From: Verrucomicrobiia bacterium
GTDB lineage: Bacteria; Verrucomicrobiota; Verrucomicrobiia; CAIQCK01
Assembly: GCA_026417675.1 (NCBI GenBank)
Contig: JAOACV010000068.1
Location: 2,747-8,446 of the forward strand
Reading direction: 5' to 3'
Length of the DNA stretch: 5,700 nt
In this document: piece by piece, positions 1 through 5,700 of the stretch
Position numbering within the stretch: position 1 is the stretch's first letter
Layout: each line of letters begins with the position of its first letter
The notes under the pieces: model-generated
Seen by the model: only the letters and a program-made list of their open reading frames with translations
Database searches by the model: none
Told to the model about the DNA's origin: nothing
Translations under genes and position numbers: made by a program

Positions 1-926
1 TTCGCCACGGCGGCTGCGAGGGTCTTGCAGTCGTTGACGGACACGATGTCCGCGGAGGAATCAATGCGTTTTAGGAATCCCGCCAGCACCGCGCCAGGGC
101 CGAGTTCGATGAACCGCTGAAAGCCTTGGGCCAGCAGCCAGCGCATCGAGGCCTCCCAATACACCGGCGAGACGACCTGGCGGACGAGCAGGTCGCGGAT
201 TTCCTGCGGCGTGCCGGCCGCTTGCGCGGTCACGTTGGAAATAACGGTCACTTTCGGCGCGCTCAAGGAGACTTGGTTCAACGCCTCGCGCAACGGCGCC
301 TGCGCGCGGGCCATCAGGCGCGAATGATACGCGCCGACGACGTTGAGGGGCAGGACGCGCTTGGCGCCGCGGGTCTTGGCTCTTTCGCACGCGGCCTCCA
401 GCGCGGCCCTCTCGCCGCTGATGACGATCTGGCCGGGACAGTTGAGGTTGGCCATCTCAACACCGCTTTCCTGACAGACCGCGACGCAGGCGGCCTCATC
501 GAGGCCCACGATTGCGGCCATGCCGCCGCGAGTGGCGTCGCACGCGGCCTGCATCGCCTGGCCGCGCAGCCGCACCAGGCGCAGGCCGTCGTCGAAGCTC
601 ATCGTGCCGGCCGCCACGTGGGCGGTGAATTCGCCGAGCGAGAGACCGGCGGCGGCTTGGAAGTCGAGCGACCGGTTCTGCCGGGCCAGTTCGTCGCGCA
701 GCGCTTCGAGGCAGGCGATGGAAGTGGTGAAGATGCCGGGCTGGGCGTTGTCGGTCTGGGTCAATTCCGCCTCCGGCCCCTCGAAGCAAATCTTCGCGAG
801 ATCGTAACCCAACGTGGCGTTGGCCCGGTCAAACACCTGTCGCGCCGCCGGGAACGCCGCGGCGAGGTCTTGGCCCATGCCGACGACCTGCGCGCCCTGG
901 CCGGAGAAGAGTAATGCGGTTTTCAT
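1..926 (-). CDS. fabD: Malonyl-CoA:ACP transacylase FabD, C-terminal end cut by window edge
   Basis: FabD moves malonyl from CoA to the acyl carrier protein in the cytoplasm, supplying the extender unit for type II fatty acid synthesis. Translation from the ATG at 926-924 gives 308 codons with no stop; E. coli FabD has 309 residues, so only a few residues are missing. Seen in order: the N-terminal FSGQGAQ motif (residues 7-13), the nucleophile elbow GLSLGEF with Ser96, Arg121 (carboxylate-binding Arg in RLRGQAMQ), the NCPGQIVISG segment (162-171), the catalytic His201 in GAYHSRLM, and the ELGPGAVLAGFLKR block near the end. The elbow reads GLSLGE where E. coli has GHSLGE; Leu there is not disruptive. 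There is no clear Shine-Dalgarno sequence before the ATG. It is the last visible gene of the likely ligase-kinase-fabD unit, starting 46 bases after the kinase stop. The family call is very secure. Confidence 0.97.
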   Translation of the reverse strand, partial: MKTALLFSGQGAQVVGMGQDLAAAFPAARQVFDRANATLGYDLAKICFEGPEAELTQTDNAQPGIFTTSIACLEALRDELARQNRSLDFQAAAGLSLGEFTAHVAAGTMSFDDGLRLVRLRGQAMQAACDATRGGMAAIVGLDEAACVAVCQESGVEMANLNCPGQIVISGERAALEAACERAKTRGAKRVLPLNVVGAYHSRLMARAQAPLREALNQVSLSAPKVTVISNVTAQAAGTPQEIRDLLVRQVVSPVYWEASMRWLLAQGFQRFIELGPGAVLAGFLKRIDSSADIVSVNDCKTLAAAVA

Positions 927-941
927 CGTTCGTATTTCAGT

Positions 942-969
942 GTATGGCGTGTTGCGTGTTGTGTGTGGG
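942..969. repeat. Four-unit heptamer tandem repeat between glycerate kinase and fabD
   Basis: Four consecutive 7-base units all begin with GT: gtatggc, then gtgttgc, gtgttgt and gtgtggg on the plus strand. Units two and three differ at one base. The array fills 28 of the 46 bases between the glycerate kinase stop and the fabD start, so it would lie in the mRNA just upstream of fabD. The periodicity is read directly from the sequence. Its similarity to the short tandemly repeated heptamers described in cyanobacteria is by analogy only. No promoter or terminator structure is visible in it. Confidence 0.6.
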
Positions 970-972
970 AAC

Positions 973-2145
973 TTATGAACGCCGTCGGGATGCGCCGAGT
1001 TGCACGAGCCGCATGACGCGCGCGGCGGTCGCCGTCAACAGGTCGGCGGCGCGCGCCATGGACTCCTCGATGCCGATCGCGCCGCTCATCAACGGGAGCA
1101 CGGCGGCAAATCCGGCGCGAAGGAACGCCGCTTCAGCATTCGCGTCGAGCGCGCCACCGAGGGCGATGACGGGCACGCCGAGCCGCCGGGCCAGACGCGC
1201 GACGCCCAGAGGGGCTTTGCCGTCGAGCGTCGAACGGTCCAGTCGTCCTTCGCCGGTGACCACCAAGTCCGCGCCGCGCAGTTTCTCGGCCAACTGGGCG
1301 TGTTCGATGACCACCTCAATGCCGGGGCGGAACCGGGCGTTGAGGAACGCGCGCAAACCCGCGCCCAGCCCGCCTGCCGCGCCGCCGCCGGGGAAGGTGG
1401 TCAACATTTCATATTCCGCATTCCGCAATCCGGATGCCGCAATCATCCTGGCCCAGTGACGCAGGTTGGCGTCGAGTTGTCTGACCATCGCCGGCGTCGC
1501 GCCTTTTTGGGGACCGAAGACGGCGCTGGCGCCGCGCGGACCGACGAGCGGGTTTTGCACGTCACTCGCCACGAGGGTTTCCAACGCGGCATGCGAAATC
1601 TGAAATCCGGAACAATCAACCCGCGCCACACGATCCAGCGCGCCGCCGCCAATGCCGCGCGGCAACTCGCGGCCCCGCGCGTCGAGGAGGCGCGCGCCGA
1701 GGGCCTGCGCCATGCCGGCGCCGCCGTCGTTGGTGGCGCTGCCGCCGATGGCGACGATCAAGCGCCTGCAGCCGTGGCGCAGCGCGGCGAGGATGAGTTC
1801 GCCGGTGCCGTAGGTGGTGGTGACGAGCGGATTGCGCTGGGCGGGCGGGACGAGTTTGTAACCGCTGGCCTCGGCCATTTCGATGACCGCGGTCCTGCCG
1901 TCGCCGAGAATGCCCCAGGCGGCTGTGACGGGTTTGCCGAGAGGTCCGATGACGCGCCGGTGCAACAGCCGTCCGCCGGTGGCGCTGACGAGGGCGCGCA
2001 GCGTGCCTTCGCCGCCGTCGGCCATCGGCGTCTTCACGACCGTCGCGCGGGGCAAAACGCGGCGGATGCCGCGTTCGATGGCGTCGGCGGCCTCCTCGGC
2101 CGTGAGCGAGCCTTTGAATTTGTCGGGAGCGACGATGATCCGCAT
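973..2145 (-). CDS. garK: Glycerate 2-kinase, GarK/GlxK family
   Basis: This enzyme phosphorylates D-glycerate with ATP, giving 2-phosphoglycerate in enterobacterial members, and links glycerate, glyoxylate or sugar-acid breakdown to glycolysis. The 390-residue protein matches the family end to end: MRIIVAPDKFKGSL (1-14), MADGGEGT (41-48), GIGGSATNDGGAGMAQALGA (133-151, first residue Ile here), DVQNPLVG (195-202), FGPQKGA (210-216), GGGAAGGLGAG (253-263), and TGEGRLDRSTLDGKAP (297-312). E. coli GarK is about the same length. I chose the ATG at 2145 because the conserved N-terminus begins there; an upstream in-frame ATG at 2190 would add 15 residues unlike the family. A weak GGAA lies a few bases before the ATG. 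Residues 234-247 are encoded by a heptamer repeat array and make this stretch about five residues longer than I recall for GarK. It sits 81 bases after the ligase stop. The choice between GarK and GlxK cannot be made from sequence. Confidence 0.95.
   Translation of the reverse strand: MRIIVAPDKFKGSLTAEEAADAIERGIRRVLPRATVVKTPMADGGEGTLRALVSATGGRLLHRRVIGPLGKPVTAAWGILGDGRTAVIEMAEASGYKLVPPAQRNPLVTTTYGTGELILAALRHGCRRLIVAIGGSATNDGGAGMAQALGARLLDARGRELPRGIGGGALDRVARVDCSGFQISHAALETLVASDVQNPLVGPRGASAVFGPQKGATPAMVRQLDANLRHWARMIAASGLRNAEYEMLTTFPGGGAAGGLGAGLRAFLNARFRPGIEVVIEHAQLAEKLRGADLVVTGEGRLDRSTLDGKAPLGVARLARRLGVPVIALGGALDANAEAAFLRAGFAAVLPLMSGAIGIEESMARAADLLTATAARVMRLVQLGASRRRS
1406..1447. repeat. Six-unit heptamer array inside the glycerate kinase coding sequence
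   Basis: On the plus strand six consecutive 7-base units can be read: atttcat, attccgc, attccgc, aatccgg, atgccgc and aatcatc. Units two and three are identical and the others share the AtTCCGC pattern with a few changes. The array is 42 bases, a multiple of both 7 and 3, and so keeps the reading frame. It encodes residues 234-247 (M to M) of the kinase, just before the GGGAAGG motif, where related enzymes vary. Its base composition is more A+T-rich than the surrounding gene. Confidence 0.65.
1593..1606. repeat. Short heptamer pair inside the glycerate kinase gene
   Basis: Two adjacent 7-base units on the plus strand, gcgaaat and ctgaaat, share five of seven bases and are followed by a poorly matching third. 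They encode residues around Phe181-Ser184 of the kinase (FQIS), in the segment leading to DVQNPLVG. The pair is short enough to be chance. I list it because three clearer heptamer tracts lie in the same gene or its flanks. Protein length here matches E. coli GarK as I recall it, so there is no sign of inserted codons. Confidence 0.3.
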
Positions 2146-2156
2146 GAGATTTCCGC

Positions 2157-2185
2157 GATAGGTGATAGGCCGCGGGGCGCGGAGC
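2157..2185. repeat. Two heptamer pairs upstream of the glycerate kinase start
   Basis: Two near-perfect 7-base pairs lie almost back to back on the plus strand: gataggt with gataggc (2157-2170), and after one base gcggggc with gcggagc (2172-2185). Each pair differs at one base. They lie in the 81-base gap between the ligase stop and the kinase ATG, so they would be in the leader just ahead of the kinase. Two-unit repeats are weak evidence individually; having two in one short gap next to other heptamer tracts makes them worth recording. Confidence 0.45.
2170..2182. other. Small G+C hairpin in the ligase-kinase gap
   Basis: CCGCG, a three-base loop and CGCGG form a perfect five-pair inverted repeat, 25 to 37 bases upstream of the kinase ATG in the transcript. 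No run of U follows it on either strand, so it does not look like an intrinsic terminator. It could be an mRNA-processing or stability element between two cotranscribed genes, or a by-product of the G+C-rich heptamer pair it overlaps. Confidence 0.3.
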
Positions 2186-2226
2186 GGCAAGGAAAAACAA
2201 GGGCGCGAGCCGCAGTTTGCGAAGCC

Positions 2227-3831
2227 TCAGAACTGGCTCAACGGAAGGTGTTTGCCGGCGGGATGATGGCTGTGGGAGGGGGCGGACTTGCGCAGCTTGT
2301 AGCGTTGGATCTTGCCGTTGGCGGTCTTGGGCAGCTCTTTGACGAAGAGGATCGAACGCGGGTATTTGTGGGGCGCGGTGTTGACCTTGACGAAGGTCTG
2401 CAGCTCGCGCACGAGTTCTTCCGAAGGCTGGTAGCCGTCTTTGAGGACGACGTAGGCGCGGGGCTTGATCAGCCCGTCCTCATCCGGCACGCCGACGACA
2501 CCGCTTTCGAGCACGGCGGGATGCTCCTGGAGGATGGCCTCGACGTCCGCAGGCCAGACAGCCAGGCCGCTGACCTTGAACATGTCGTCGGTGCGGCCCG
2601 CATACCAGAAGAAGCCGTCGCTGTCGCGGGTGAACTTGTCGTGGGTGTTGATCCACTCACCCTGGAACGTTTCCTTGGTTTGCGCGTGTTTGTTCCAGTA
2701 GCCGGCGGCGATGCTCTCGCCCTTGATGAGCAGCGTGCCGGTCTCGCCGTCGGGCAGGTCGCGGCCCTGCTCGTCCACAATACGCGCCTCGTAGCCGGGC
2801 ACGATCTGGCCGGTGCTGCCGGGGCGGACTTTGCCGGGCCGGTTGGAGATGAAGATGTGCAGGATTTCGGTGGAGCCGATGCCGTCGAGGATTTCCACGC
2901 CGAAACGTTTGCGCCATTTCTCGAAGATCGGCTTGGGCAGCGGCTCGCCGGCGGAGATGCACATGCGGACGCGTCCGAGCTGGCTGCGGTGCGTCTTCTC
3001 CGCCAAGTGCAACAGCGCGGCGTAGCTGGTCGGCACGCTGTAGAACACCGTCGGCTGGTAGCGGTCAATCGTCTCGAACACCACTTCCGGCAGCGCGCGG
3101 CCCGGCAGCAGCACCGTCGTGCCGCCCGTGCGCAGCGGGAAGTAGAGGCCGTTACCCAGCCCGTAGGCGAAGAAGAGCTTGGCCACCGAGAAGGAGACGT
3201 CGTCTTCCGCCAGGCCGATCGTGTCGCGCGCGTAACGGTCAGCCGCTTCGATCATGTCGTGGTGAAGGTGGATGGTGCCTTTCGGAAAGCCGGTCGTGCC
3301 CGAACTGTAGAGCCAGAACGCCGCGTCGTCCTTGGTGGTGCCAGCCGGTTGCAGTTGCGGCGACGCTTGCGCCATCAGCTCGCTCAACACCAGCGGCCCG
3401 TCCGCGCCCGGCCCGGCCACGACGATGTGTTCCAGATGCTCCAAGTGGCCGCGAATTTCCATGATGGGGTGGAGCAGCGACGGCTCGACCACCAGCACGT
3501 GGGCACGGCTGTCGTTGAGCATGTATTCATAGTCGCGCGCCGTCAGCAGCGTGTTGATCGGGATGGGCACGGCGCCGATCTTCATCGCGCCAAGGAAGGC
3601 ATAGATGCACTCCGGGCAGTCGGGGAGGATGATGGCCACGCGCTGTTCGATGCGCACGCCGAGCTTGCGCAGGGCGTTGCCGACGCGGTTGACGTTCTCG
3701 TAGAGCTGCCGATAGGTGATCGTCTGGTCGCCACATAAGATGGCGGGCTTGTCGCCATGGCCCGCGGGGAGGTGCGAACCCACCAGCACGGCCGCGGCGT
3801 TCACCCGCTCGGCATAATCAGGCGCAGACAT
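2227..3831 (-). CDS. Benzoate-CoA-ligase-family acyl-CoA synthetase (AMP-forming)
   Basis: This ANL-superfamily enzyme activates a carboxylic acid with ATP to an acyl-adenylate and then transfers it to CoA in the cytoplasm. The 534-residue protein is complete: the A3 phosphate loop YSSGTTGFPKG (175-185), the family-typical AKLFFAYGLGNG (217-228), the A5 region DGIGSTE (316-322), the A7 Asp in INTHDKF (394-400), the A8 hinge YAGRTDDMFKVSGLAVWP (410-427), and the A10 catalytic Lys507 in PKTANGKIQRYKLR. AKLFFAYGLGN and the HHDMIEAADRYARDT stretch (190-204) are characteristic of benzoate-CoA ligases such as BadA. The substrate could still be another aryl or short-chain acid, because no other aromatic-degradation gene is in view. 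After A10 comes a 20-residue tail with five His (520-534 region). The start ATG at 3831 has no strong Shine-Dalgarno but lies about 24 bases after a predicted transcription start. It appears to be the first gene of the unit with the kinase and fabD. Confidence 0.92.
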   Translation of the reverse strand: MSAPDYAERVNAAAVLVGSHLPAGHGDKPAILCGDQTITYRQLYENVNRVGNALRKLGVRIEQRVAIILPDCPECIYAFLGAMKIGAVPIPINTLLTARDYEYMLNDSRAHVLVVEPSLLHPIMEIRGHLEHLEHIVVAGPGADGPLVLSELMAQASPQLQPAGTTKDDAAFWLYSSGTTGFPKGTIHLHHDMIEAADRYARDTIGLAEDDVSFSVAKLFFAYGLGNGLYFPLRTGGTTVLLPGRALPEVVFETIDRYQPTVFYSVPTSYAALLHLAEKTHRSQLGRVRMCISAGEPLPKPIFEKWRKRFGVEILDGIGSTEILHIFISNRPGKVRPGSTGQIVPGYEARIVDEQGRDLPDGETGTLLIKGESIAAGYWNKHAQTKETFQGEWINTHDKFTRDSDGFFWYAGRTDDMFKVSGLAVWPADVEAILQEHPAVLESGVVGVPDEDGLIKPRAYVVLKDGYQPSEELVRELQTFVKVNTAPHKYPRSILFVKELPKTANGKIQRYKLRKSAPSHSHHPAGKHLPLSQF

Positions 3832-3861
3832 AACAGTTTCTAGCTCGTCAAGCGGGCGCGG

Positions 3862-3890
3862 ATTTTATGCCCCGCCGCGCCCGCGGTCAA
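3862..3890 (-). promoter_or_regulatory. Predicted sigma70-type promoter for the ligase-kinase-fabD unit
   Basis: Reading the minus strand, TTGACC (3890-3885) is followed by exactly 17 bases and then TAAAAT (3867-3862). These match the bacterial housekeeping consensus TTGACA and TATAAT at five of six positions each, with optimal spacing, in an otherwise very G+C-rich stretch. Transcription would begin near 3855, giving a leader of about 24 bases before the ligase ATG at 3831. The consensus is established for sigma70; its use in this organism is inferred. Confidence 0.65.
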
Positions 3891-4089
3891 GGACAGTGGC
3901 TGTTCGCGCTCTGAATGGATCCGATGAGTCCGTAGGAGAAACTGCACTTGTTGAGACCAGAACTGCGAGCGGGACTGGCTGCGTTGCCGCCGCTAGTCTT
4001 GGAGGAGCTATCCGCCCAGAACCCTCTGCTCGACGGGTCCATGAAAACTGTCCAACATCTCCCGGCCCCTGACCGAACCGGCGCTCCTC
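3891..4089. other. Spacer of about 200 bases with no convincing gene
   Basis: This lies between the heparinase-like stop and the promoter of the ligase. The part nearest the promoter (3901-3960) is about 52% G+C, clearly below its surroundings. A minus-strand reading frame from an ATG at 4042 to a TGA at 3889-3887 would give 51 residues rich in Ser, Gly and Ala, without a recognisable domain, ribosome binding site or conserved motif; I do not call it a gene. GGACAGT at 3891-3897 has its inverted copy ACTGTCC at 4047-4053, which could be chance. CCGG at both ends of a short loop near 4060-4080 is too weak for a terminator. It may be a decayed element or simple intergenic DNA. Confidence 0.5.
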
Positions 4090-5700
4090 TCATGGTTTGC
4101 TGGCCGGCGGCAACGACCAGTCTTTCGGTGTCGCGCTCCGGAACAACTCCCTGCCCCGGAAACGCAGCCACGTCGCACCGGCGGCAAACGCGCTCCGCAG
4201 CACGCCCCGTTGCGCGTCGAAACACACGGCGGCGGCTTCGCCGTCACTGTCCAGGTCGCCGCCGTCTATCGCGCCTTTCGCGTCGCGCTGGCGGAAGAGG
4301 ATGATGTGCGTGTCATTGCCGGCGGTGATGCGCACGCCGAAGGCATTGGCCGCTTTCAGCGATTCCAGGCGCGCCTCCGGCTCCGCAGCGGGCGCGAGCC
4401 GGCGGATTTGCATCGCGGTCACGAAGTCTTCATTCTCAGCCGGCGCGTTGCGCGCGGCCGCCAGCGTCCACTCGTGGGCGTATTTCTCCGGCGGCACGGG
4501 CCGCGTGCTATAACCGTCCACCGGCTCCACGGGATAGCCTTTTGTTACCGCCATCGCGAGCTTTGGCGGGGAAAGGAAACGCCCGCGCAACGCGGCCCGG
4601 CCGGACGTCAGCGCGAACGACTGCGAGGCAGTGTCGGTCTCGATGGGCGCGACGGCGTGGAGCAGCCAGTCGTAGCAGGTGGGCGCGGCGCTGGATTGCA
4701 GCAGGTCGTGGATGACGACGAAGCCCGGTTTGATGAACAGCGCGCGGCGGTCGAATCGTTTGAGTTGACCAAGATACACGGCGGGATTCGACGCGTCGCC
4801 AACAGTGTAGCCGTAGGCGGGCGAGTCGTAGTAGGCGGCGATGCGCCCGTCGGCGCCCTTTTGCATGTGGGCCTGGTCCTTGCCGTTGACGAGGATCGTG
4901 TTGTGGGCGCGCGTGAGCGTGGAGTAACCCTTGAAGTGCGGGCTGCCCCACCAATCGTAGTAGCCGGAGTCTATCGCCAGCTTTTCGCCGTAGGCGTGGA
5001 TGACGAAGCCGTTTTGGTCGTCGTGCTGGTGGCTGGCGTAGAATGGCCCGCTCCGCATCGCGAACGTGGAGTTCACCAAGCCGTCGGCGAGCGAGGTGTT
5101 GAAGATGACCCACCCGATGTGGCGGTAGTGGATGGACTGCGGCAGGTCGGTCGGCGGCTTCGGCGCGAGGCCGTCCACGGCGTTGGTCGCGCCGGCATAC
5201 CAAAGCGCGTAGGGATCGCGCGTGCGGATGGCGAGGTCGCGCACCTGCCGTTGCTCGGCGGGGCCGCGGACGCCGTGGTTGGGCTTGCCCGTGTCGGCGA
5301 AACTGACGGCCCACGCGCCCGGCGGCGCGCAATACATCGGGAACCGCGCGGTCTGGTTCAGCCACGGATGCTGGAAGAGGTCAATGCCGCAGACGTGCCG
5401 CATCAGGTCGCCGTAATCAATCACAAAGCCCAGCCCGTAGCCCCAGTAGCCGATGCCCTCGTTGTTGTCGCCCTGATAGCCGAGACCGCAGAGGAACCGG
5501 CCAAGGTAAAGCTGCCGCGAAAACTCCGCCCACGCCGCAGCCTCTTCGTGCTCGCCGATGAGAACGAAGCCGGCCTCGGCCAGCGCTAGCGTCTGGAGCC
5601 ACGCGTGGTTGTTGAATTCGTTGCCGCGAAATGGATTCAGCCGCCGCCAGAATTGCTCCGCGCGCTCGACAATGACCTTCCGCAGCTTCGCGCGCTCGTC
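4090..5700 (-). CDS. Heparinase II/III-like polysaccharide lyase family protein, N-terminus outside window
   Basis: The last 536 residues are visible; the frame runs open through the right edge, so the start, any signal peptide and part of the helical domain are missing. Proteins of this family break uronic-acid-containing polysaccharides by beta-elimination, usually outside the cytoplasm, through an alpha/alpha-toroid followed by a beta-sandwich. Counting from the first visible residue: FNNHAWLQTLALAEAG (29-44) and QGDNNEGIGYWGYG (76-89) look like the toroid catalytic cleft with Asn/His and Tyr candidates; SHQHDDQNGFVIHAYGEKLA (223-242) and RAHNTILVNG (264-273) are the hallmark start of the heparinase II/III beta-sandwich, with His224 or His226 as a candidate catalytic or metal-site residue. 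The C-terminal 200 residues continue as the sandwich. Substrate is not predictable, and the catalytic residues are assigned by position in motifs only. It is 258 bases upstream of the ligase and probably a separate unit. Confidence 0.85.
   Translation of the reverse strand, partial: DERAKLRKVIVERAEQFWRRLNPFRGNEFNNHAWLQTLALAEAGFVLIGEHEEAAAWAEFSRQLYLGRFLCGLGYQGDNNEGIGYWGYGLGFVIDYGDLMRHVCGIDLFQHPWLNQTARFPMYCAPPGAWAVSFADTGKPNHGVRGPAEQRQVRDLAIRTRDPYALWYAGATNAVDGLAPKPPTDLPQSIHYRHIGWVIFNTSLADGLVNSTFAMRSGPFYASHQHDDQNGFVIHAYGEKLAIDSGYYDWWGSPHFKGYSTLTRAHNTILVNGKDQAHMQKGADGRIAAYYDSPAYGYTVGDASNPAVYLGQLKRFDRRALFIKPGFVVIHDLLQSSAAPTCYDWLLHAVAPIETDTASQSFALTSGRAALRGRFLSPPKLAMAVTKGYPVEPVDGYSTRPVPPEKYAHEWTLAAARNAPAENEDFVTAMQIRRLAPAAEPEARLESLKAANAFGVRITAGNDTHIILFRQRDAKGAIDGGDLDSDGEAAAVCFDAQRGVLRSAFAAGATWLRFRGRELFRSATPKDWSLPPASKP

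Noticed and set aside
126..914. A 262-codon open frame on the plus strand opposite fabD.
   Set aside because: The minus strand encodes FabD with all catalytic motifs; the plus-strand product has none.
2146..2190. Earlier in-frame ATG for glycerate kinase at 2190.
   Set aside because: The 15 extra residues are unlike the family, whose members begin at the equivalent of MRIIVAPDKFKGSL, and they would be encoded partly by the heptamer and hairpin tract.
1000..3738. A 912-codon open frame on the plus strand, antisense to the kinase and ligase.
   Set aside because: It is the mirror of two well-matched real genes in G+C-rich DNA, where stops are rare in the antisense frame. Its protein has no recognisable domain and is rich in Arg, Ala, Val, Asp and His as expected for a shadow frame.
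2227..3831. Assigning the window to an anaerobic benzoate degradation pathway.
   Set aside because: Only the ligase is present; no benzoyl-CoA reductase, epoxidase or transport gene is in view, and the family includes members with other acid substrates.
4050..4089. Intrinsic terminator after the heparinase-like gene.
   Set aside because: The only pairing is a four-base CCGG/CCGG stem with a long loop and no following U-tract.
3887..4225. A 112-residue minus-strand frame overlapping the end of the heparinase-like gene.
   Set aside because: Its first half lies within the heparinase-like coding sequence in another frame, and the remainder is low-complexity Ser/Gly/Ala without a ribosome binding site or known domain.
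4090..5424. Starting the heparinase-like protein at the GTG at 5424.
   Set aside because: The frame stays open to the window edge and the upstream residues contain conserved toroid motifs (NNHAW and NNEG), so 5424 is an internal Val codon.
4210..5589. A 459-codon open frame on the plus strand opposite the heparinase-like gene.
   Set aside because: Antisense shadow of a clearly conserved protein, with repetitive Val/Arg/Ala/Gly composition and no domain.

Overview
The window is about two-thirds G+C and carries four protein genes, all on the minus strand, with short gaps. From the right edge leftwards, in the direction of transcription, they are: a heparinase II/III-like protein (5700 to 4090, start outside the window), a benzoate-CoA-ligase-family acyl-CoA synthetase (3831 to 2227), a GarK/GlxK-type glycerate kinase (2145 to 973), and the malonyl-CoA:ACP transacylase FabD (926 to 1, last few residues outside the window). 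I see no tRNA, rRNA, CRISPR array or recognisable transposase. The gene mix, the protein style and the short 7-base tandem repeats suggest a free-living Verrucomicrobiota bacterium (Limisphaerales/Pedosphaera-like). That placement is from memory of similar proteins and is tentative; Planctomycetota is the main alternative.

Layout: the ligase, glycerate kinase and fabD form a probable three-gene transcription unit with gaps of 81 and 46 bases. A near-consensus sigma70 promoter (TTGACC, 17-base spacer, TAAAAT; minus strand 3890-3862) lies just upstream of the ligase and would start transcription about 24 bases before its ATG. The heparinase-like gene is separated from this unit by a 258-base spacer that holds the promoter and about 200 bases with no convincing gene.

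How the genes may work together: FabD makes malonyl-ACP for fatty acid synthesis. The ligase activates a carboxylic acid, possibly aromatic, to its CoA thioester. The kinase feeds glycerate into central carbon as 2-phosphoglycerate. No single pathway clearly links the three, so the grouping may be housekeeping or an uncharacterised acyl pathway. The heparinase-like protein probably degrades or remodels acidic polysaccharide and looks independent.

The most unusual feature is a set of 7-base-period tandem repeats confined, as far as I can see, to the glycerate kinase gene and its two flanking gaps. One six-unit array of 42 bases lies in frame inside the coding sequence. No obviously new multi-gene system is visible.
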